A stretch of DNA of 9,902 nucleotides from Bacteroidota bacterium (GTDB lineage Bacteria; Bacteroidota; Bacteroidia; Bacteroidales; CAJPTX01): positions 1-9,902 of the forward strand of contig PDRH01000027.1 in the NCBI GenBank assembly GCA_002748015.1. The letters run 5' to 3'. Positions 6,420-9,902 of the stretch are shown here, one piece after another. The first letter of the stretch is position 1, and each line of letters begins with the position of its first letter. The notes beneath the pieces are model-generated. The model did no database searches. It was not told the origin of the DNA and saw only the letters and a list, made by a program, of their open reading frames with translations. Both the position numbers and the translations under genes were made by a program.

Positions 6420-7676
6420 ATGGACCTCTCGTATATTGCTAGCCTACTGGCCCAAAGCTCGCGCCTCATACTTCCCGGACTCGGGGCTTTCCTCGTCAAG
6501 GAAGCCGATGGCGAATTCCAAGCCGAAAACGTCAGCTTCAGCCCCTTCCTCAAGTACAACGACCAGGTCCTGCAGAATGCTATAGCAAAGGACCAGGCCC
6601 TCACGCCCGAGCAGGCGCAGGAGAAGGTGCAGGCCATTGTGCAGCATATACAGAACCAATTGAGAACTAACGGGCAGTGCCAGCTGCCCGCCCTGGGGAT
6701 ACTCAAAACGGACGAGTTCGGGGCCATCGCATTCCATCCTGATGCCTCCATCCCCCCGGAAGCCACTCCGCTCGTGGCGCCAGTCCAGCAGGCTGAAATG
6801 GTTGCTCAAGCAGCCCTAGCCACCAAGGACGAAGTTCCAGCGCAAGAGCCAATCCAGGAAGCTATAGCCCCCATAGAGGCTTCCCCAGCTGTGCAGAATC
6901 AGGTGCAAGCCGCATCCGCATCGACTCCGGACCTACCCGAAGCATCCAGCACATCCACCCAGCCCAAGGAAAAACCAAAGACCTCTAGGCCACGGACGGC
7001 CAAGCCTAGGCCTCAGAAAAAGGGCGAGGCAGGGCAGAGCCAAGAGGCTGGCTCGGGCGCTACGGGGCGCACCCTGCTTATTCTCCTCCTTCTCGTTCTA
7101 CTCTTCGGTGCTGGCTACGGTATAGCCGACTACTTCTATTTCCATCGTATATTTAAGCCCCTCCCTACCGTCCAGGAGGTTGTAGCCGTGGATAGGAAGG
7201 CGGCCGCTGCGGGAGCAGAAACCAGCGCAGCCGTTGACCAAACCCCGGAGGTGGCCGAGCAGAAAAAGGTATCCGAGATAGAGCAGGAGTTCAACAAGCG
7301 TGCCAGCCTGGCGGATGGGCCGGAGCAAGCAGTCGCTACGCCTACATCCCTGCCAAAGAAAGCCCCCGCGGAGGACCATGGACAGGGGCAGGAGGCCACC
7401 TTCGATGACGGTCAGTACGAACAGGTCGAAACTAAGTACCCCAGTCCGTCCGACATCAATATCTACCACATCATCCTCGGCAGCTTCCAGAGCGTCGAGA
7501 ACGCCGAGCGCCAGGTACAGGCCCTCGCTGATAGGGGCTTCAATGCCCAGCAGATAATGCGCCCTGATGGGATGCATGCTGTGGTCGTCGGCTCCTTCCC
7601 CAGCAGGGGGGAGGCGGCCAAGGCCCTCTCCCGCGTTCGTGGTAAGTATCCCACCGCATGGATACTGCAGCAGTAG
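6420..7676 (+). CDS. HU-CCDC81 and SPOR domain membrane protein
   Basis: The 418-residue protein has three parts. Residues 1 to about 105 resemble the bacterial HU-CCDC81 domains of Bacteroidota (IASLLAQSSRLILPGLGAFLVKE, then FSPFLKYNDQVLQNAIAKDQ). A low-complexity linker rich in Ala, Pro, Glu and Lys runs to about 216, with a basic stretch just before the membrane. Residues about 218-240 are a transmembrane helix (TLLILLLLVLLFGAGYGIAD), followed by a periplasmic linker and a C-terminal SPOR domain from about 345 to the end (YHIILGSFQSVENAERQVQAL, VVVGSFPSRGEA). SPOR domains bind peptidoglycan denuded of stem peptides, often at division sites. The HU-like domain would sit in the cytoplasm, so the protein may link nucleoid or cytoskeletal components to the septal wall (inference). 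An AAGG lies directly against the ATG. A -7 box lies 36 bases upstream. Confidence 0.85.
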   Translation: MDLSYIASLLAQSSRLILPGLGAFLVKEADGEFQAENVSFSPFLKYNDQVLQNAIAKDQALTPEQAQEKVQAIVQHIQNQLRTNGQCQLPALGILKTDEFGAIAFHPDASIPPEATPLVAPVQQAEMVAQAALATKDEVPAQEPIQEAIAPIEASPAVQNQVQAASASTPDLPEASSTSTQPKEKPKTSRPRTAKPRPQKKGEAGQSQEAGSGATGRTLLILLLLVLLFGAGYGIADYFYFHRIFKPLPTVQEVVAVDRKAAAAGAETSAAVDQTPEVAEQKKVSEIEQEFNKRASLADGPEQAVATPTSLPKKAPAEDHGQGQEATFDDGQYEQVETKYPSPSDINIYHIILGSFQSVENAERQVQALADRGFNAQQIMRPDGMHAVVVGSFPSRGEAAKALSRVRGKYPTAWILQQ

Positions 7677-7738
7677 CCATAGGCTCTGTCCGTGCCTGCT
7701 ATACTGGTTTCCCCCGTATACCCTAACTCTTGTAGAGC

Positions 7739-8482
7739 ATGAGCAAGCAGACTAGCACCATAGCCCATCGCGATATGGTTCAGTGGGGTGGGGTCGACAT
7801 TGAGCTTACCGCTAAGCATAGGGCCTCCGGCATACGACTCACCCGCTCGGTCTTCTCGCCCCTGGCCGTAACCTATCCGGAGAACGCAAGCATCGAAAGG
7901 GTCAGGGAGTTTGTCGAGAACACCAACCTCTATCGGCGGGCCAAGCGCATAGTCGATAACCCCATAGAGAACGCCATCCTCGACGGGCATCAGGTGCACT
8001 CCACCACCTTCCGCTTCCGCCCCAGCCAGGGCACCTTCCTCGAGACCACCCAGACCAAGGAAGGGGTGAGTATCTTTGTGCCTGCTGCCCTCCCCGTGGA
8101 CTCCTACATTGTGCAGCAGTATGCCTTCCAAGTGCTCAAATCGGTGGCCCGCTACGAGGCCAACAGGCTCATCCCCCAGCTAGTTCGCCAGGAGGCCAAG
8201 CGCCTAGGGCTTGTCGGACGCTACGGACACATCCGCATCAAGGACATGGAGTCCCGCTGGGGCTCATGCTCCTCCAAGGGCAACCTCAATTTCTCCCTCT
8301 ACCTCGCCCTCTGTACCCCCGAGGCCATGCGCTACACCGTCCTGCATGAGCTTGCGCACCTCACCCACCTCAATCATGAACCCGCCTTCTGGGACCTGCT
8401 CACCAGCTACCTCGACGAGGACGCCCAGCTCGTCCATAACCGTACCCACCAGCAGGACCCCAACATACCCCGTATCTACTAG
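7739..8482 (+). CDS. YgjP-like (DUF45) zinc metallopeptidase-family protein
   Basis: The 247-residue protein carries the YgjP-like metallopeptidase domain in its C-terminal half. The core is RWGSCSSKGNLNFSL from residue 173, then VLHELAHL with the zinc ligands H203 and H207 and catalytic E204, and a downstream NHEPAFW with H213 as probable third ligand. All expected residues are intact, so an active zinc hydrolase is likely. The N-terminal 100 residues include the family's beta-rich start (HRASGIRLTRSVFSPLAVTYPE). No signal peptide is seen, so it is probably cytoplasmic. Substrates of this family are poorly known, so no specific substrate is claimed. It starts 62 bases after the SPOR gene; its stop codon overlaps the foot of a hairpin before dusB. 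A promoter in the 7677-7738 gap is not evident. Confidence 0.9.
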   Translation: MSKQTSTIAHRDMVQWGGVDIELTAKHRASGIRLTRSVFSPLAVTYPENASIERVREFVENTNLYRRAKRIVDNPIENAILDGHQVHSTTFRFRPSQGTFLETTQTKEGVSIFVPAALPVDSYIVQQYAFQVLKSVARYEANRLIPQLVRQEAKRLGLVGRYGHIRIKDMESRWGSCSSKGNLNFSLYLALCTPEAMRYTVLHELAHLTHLNHEPAFWDLLTSYLDEDAQLVHNRTHQQDPNIPRIY

Positions 8483-8518
8483 CGGTTTATACGAGGCCAC
8501 CGTGGCCTCGGGGACCGC
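8482..8518 (+). other. Strong hairpin between the metallopeptidase gene and dusB
   Basis: CGAGGCCAC (8492-8500) and GTGGCCTCG (8502-8510) are perfect 9-base inverted repeats around a single C, so the actual loop opens a few pairs. An outer pair, GCGGT (8482-8486) with ACCGC (8514-8518), extends the structure across asymmetric internal loops. Its first base is the last base of the stop codon of the upstream gene. No T-tract follows, so full termination is unlikely; attenuation or mRNA processing or stabilisation between the two cistrons is possible. Confidence 0.6.
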
Positions 8519-8539
8519 ACCTAAACGCACGAAGCCCCC

Positions 8540-9559
8540 ATGCAAATCGGGACAATAGACCTAGGCCAGCACCCCCTCTTCCTCGCCCCCATGGAGGACG
8601 TAACCGACACCTCCTTCCGTCTCCTCTGCAAGCGCTTCGGGGCGGATGTCCTGTGCACAGAGTTCGTCAACTCCGACGGCCTAATACGTGGCGCCCAGAG
8701 CTCTCTCGACAAGCTCAAAGTCCTCGACCAGGAGCGCCCCGTGGCCATACAGATATACGGCCAGCACCTCGAGAGCATGGTCCAGGCGGCCAGGCTTGCC
8801 GACCAGGCTCAGCCCGAATACATAGACCTCAACTTCGGTTGCCCCGTCAAGAAGATCGCCAACCGCGGCGCCGGGGCGGGCATGCTGCGCGACGTCCCCC
8901 TCATGCTCCAGATGGTGCGGGCCATAGTCCAGGAGGTATCGCGCCCCGTTACCGTCAAGACGCGCCTCGGCTGGGATGCAGAGAGCATCATTATCGAGGA
9001 CCTCGCCGAGCAGCTCCAGGAGGCTGGCATAGCGGCGCTCACCATCCACGGCCGAACCCGCGCCCAGATGTACAACGGCCAGGCCGACTGGGAACCCATC
9101 GCCCGAGTAGGGGCCAACCCCCGCATCCATATCCCCATCGTTGGCAACGGCGACATTCGCAGCCCCGAGGATGCCCACCGGGCCTTCCACACCCACGGCG
9201 TGGACGGTGTCATGATAGGCCGTGCCACCTACGGCAAGCCATGGATATTCCGCGAGGTGAAGCACTACCTCCAGACCGGGGAGCACCTCCCCCCCATGGC
9301 CATAGACGAGCGCGTAGCCATAGCCCACGACCACCTCGAGCTATCCCTGCAGGCCAAGGGGGAGGTGCGGGGCATCTTCGAGATACGTCGCCACCTCGGT
9401 TGCTACTTCAAGGGCCTGCCCCACTTCAAGGAGCTACGCCTCCAGCTGCTCACCGAGCGCGACCCCCAGCAGCTTCATCACCTTCTCGATGCCGTCCGTC
9501 AGCGCTACAGCGGCTGGCAACCCGAGGGCGATGACCTTAATATGCCCTGGCCTAGCTAG
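8540..9559 (+). CDS. dusB: tRNA-dihydrouridine synthase, DusB/NifR3 type
   Basis: The 339-residue protein is a full-length Dus enzyme, an FMN flavoprotein that uses NAD(P)H to reduce specific uridines in the tRNA D-loop. The TIM-barrel motifs appear in order: LAPMEDVTDTSFR near the N-terminus, VAIQIYG, DLNFGCPVKKIANRGAGAGML with the catalytic Cys at 101, VTVKTRLGWD with the FMN-contacting Lys at 140, LTIHGRTRAQMYNG with His at 170, VGNGDI, and MIGRATYGKPWIF for phosphate binding. A helical C-terminal domain (GIFEIRRHLGCYFKGLP) binds tRNA. The R-x-A-x-G-KPWIF pattern fits the DusB/NifR3 branch of the one-enzyme-per-genome type common in Bacteroidota. The ATG at 8540 gives the usual N-terminus. 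It lies 8 bases from the next gene, so the two are very likely co-transcribed. Confidence 0.95.
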   Translation: MQIGTIDLGQHPLFLAPMEDVTDTSFRLLCKRFGADVLCTEFVNSDGLIRGAQSSLDKLKVLDQERPVAIQIYGQHLESMVQAARLADQAQPEYIDLNFGCPVKKIANRGAGAGMLRDVPLMLQMVRAIVQEVSRPVTVKTRLGWDAESIIIEDLAEQLQEAGIAALTIHGRTRAQMYNGQADWEPIARVGANPRIHIPIVGNGDIRSPEDAHRAFHTHGVDGVMIGRATYGKPWIFREVKHYLQTGEHLPPMAIDERVAIAHDHLELSLQAKGEVRGIFEIRRHLGCYFKGLPHFKELRLQLLTERDPQQLHHLLDAVRQRYSGWQPEGDDLNMPWPS

Positions 9560-9567
9560 TATTTGCC

Positions 9568-9902
9568 ATGCAAGCTCTACTCCGATTTCTTCGCCTTCCA
9601 GCTGTGGGGGCCATCGCCGCCTGTGTCCTCTGGTCGGGCGCCTTCGTCTTCATCAAGATAGGGGTGCAGTACCTACCCCCTCTCCAGTTCGCCGGCATAC
9701 GCTTCACCATCGCCGGCCTGCTCATCCTCCCCCTGGCCTATCGGGGCACGGGGGCAACCTCCCTCCCGAGCTTTTTCCGCCACCTCACCCGTCGCCCGGC
9801 CCAGATGCTTACCCTTGGTGTATTCCAAATCGGTATCAAGTACGCCTGCTTCTACATGAGCCTCATGTTCATCCCTGCCGCCATGGCCGCCATCCTCGGT
9901 GG
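9568..9902 (+). CDS. EamA/DMT-family transporter (N-terminal part)
   Basis: The gene runs off the right edge of the window; 111 complete codons are present. The protein begins MQALLRFLRLPAVGA and shows the first three hydrophobic helices of the drug/metabolite transporter superfamily. The motifs are WSGAFVFIKIGVQYLPPLQFAGIRF, typical of the first EamA repeat, then LLILPLAY, then IGIKYACFYMSLMFIPAAMAAILGG, where the family places a conserved small-residue-rich helix. EamA proteins are ten-helix exporters of amino acids, nucleotides or other metabolites; the substrate cannot be predicted. The start at 9568, 8 bases after the dusB stop, makes translational coupling or an operon likely. Confidence 0.88.
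   Translation, partial: MQALLRFLRLPAVGAIAACVLWSGAFVFIKIGVQYLPPLQFAGIRFTIAGLLILPLAYRGTGATSLPSFFRHLTRRPAQMLTLGVFQIGIKYACFYMSLMFIPAAMAAILG

Noticed and set aside
7463..8131. 222-codon minus-strand frame across the SPOR and metallopeptidase genes
   Set aside because: It spans two well-supported plus-strand genes and their gap, with no recognisable domain.
8681..9334. 217-codon minus-strand frame opposite dusB
   Set aside because: Antisense shadow of a well-supported gene, with no motif or start signal.
8653..9534. 293-codon plus-strand frame inside dusB
   Set aside because: Its product is dominated by Arg, Pro, His and Gly, typical of a GC-rich gene read out of frame; the dusB frame has all the Dus motifs.
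9557..9565. TAGTATTTG resembling a -7 box before the EamA gene
   Set aside because: Spacing between TA and TTTG is one base too long, there is no -33 element, and it lies only 2 bases before the start codon, so it cannot be that gene's promoter.

Overview
All recognisable genes lie on the + strand and are tightly packed. The DNA is GC-rich, and the AT-richer stretches are intergenic. Several features point to Bacteroidota, probably order Bacteroidales and possibly a Porphyromonas-like organism (inference). These are an HU-CCDC81/SPOR protein, an FAH-family protein of about 200 residues, weak Shine-Dalgarno signals, and promoter-like TAnnTTTG boxes, one with a TTG element 19 bases upstream. 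There is no CRISPR array, tRNA, rRNA, transposase or phage gene in the window.

Left block (1-5060): the C-terminal part of a DnaQ/ExoX-type 3'-5' exonuclease is followed after 18 bases by a divergent fumarylacetoacetate-hydrolase-fold protein that has lost its metal-binding and catalytic residues. Next comes an 809-residue membrane-anchored protein ending in what looks like a degenerate CbbX/SpoVK-type AAA+ domain (Walker A Lys replaced by Gln), then a MATE efflux transporter. No terminator or clear promoter separates these four genes, so they may be co-transcribed.

Centre (5061-6419): a 568-base non-coding stretch, the ferritin gene, a strong intrinsic terminator, and a second non-coding stretch. 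The first stretch holds a nested inverted-repeat element (5114-5303), a good Bacteroidota-type promoter (5370-5399) and a long, potentially folded ferritin leader. The second holds another long hairpin (6249-6296) sharing a 10-base core with the first element, and a promoter-like -7 box before the next gene.

Right block (6420-9902): an HU-CCDC81/SPOR peptidoglycan-binding membrane protein, a YgjP-like (DUF45) zinc metallopeptidase, a DusB-type tRNA-dihydrouridine synthase and the start of an EamA/DMT-family transporter. The last three are closely spaced, with a strong hairpin between the metallopeptidase and dusB. Their functions (cell envelope, proteolysis, tRNA modification, transport) do not form an obvious single pathway.

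The most notable observations are the two adjacent genes that keep enzyme folds but appear to have lost catalysis, and the nested inverted-repeat element upstream of ferritin. No complete new defence or metabolic system is evident.
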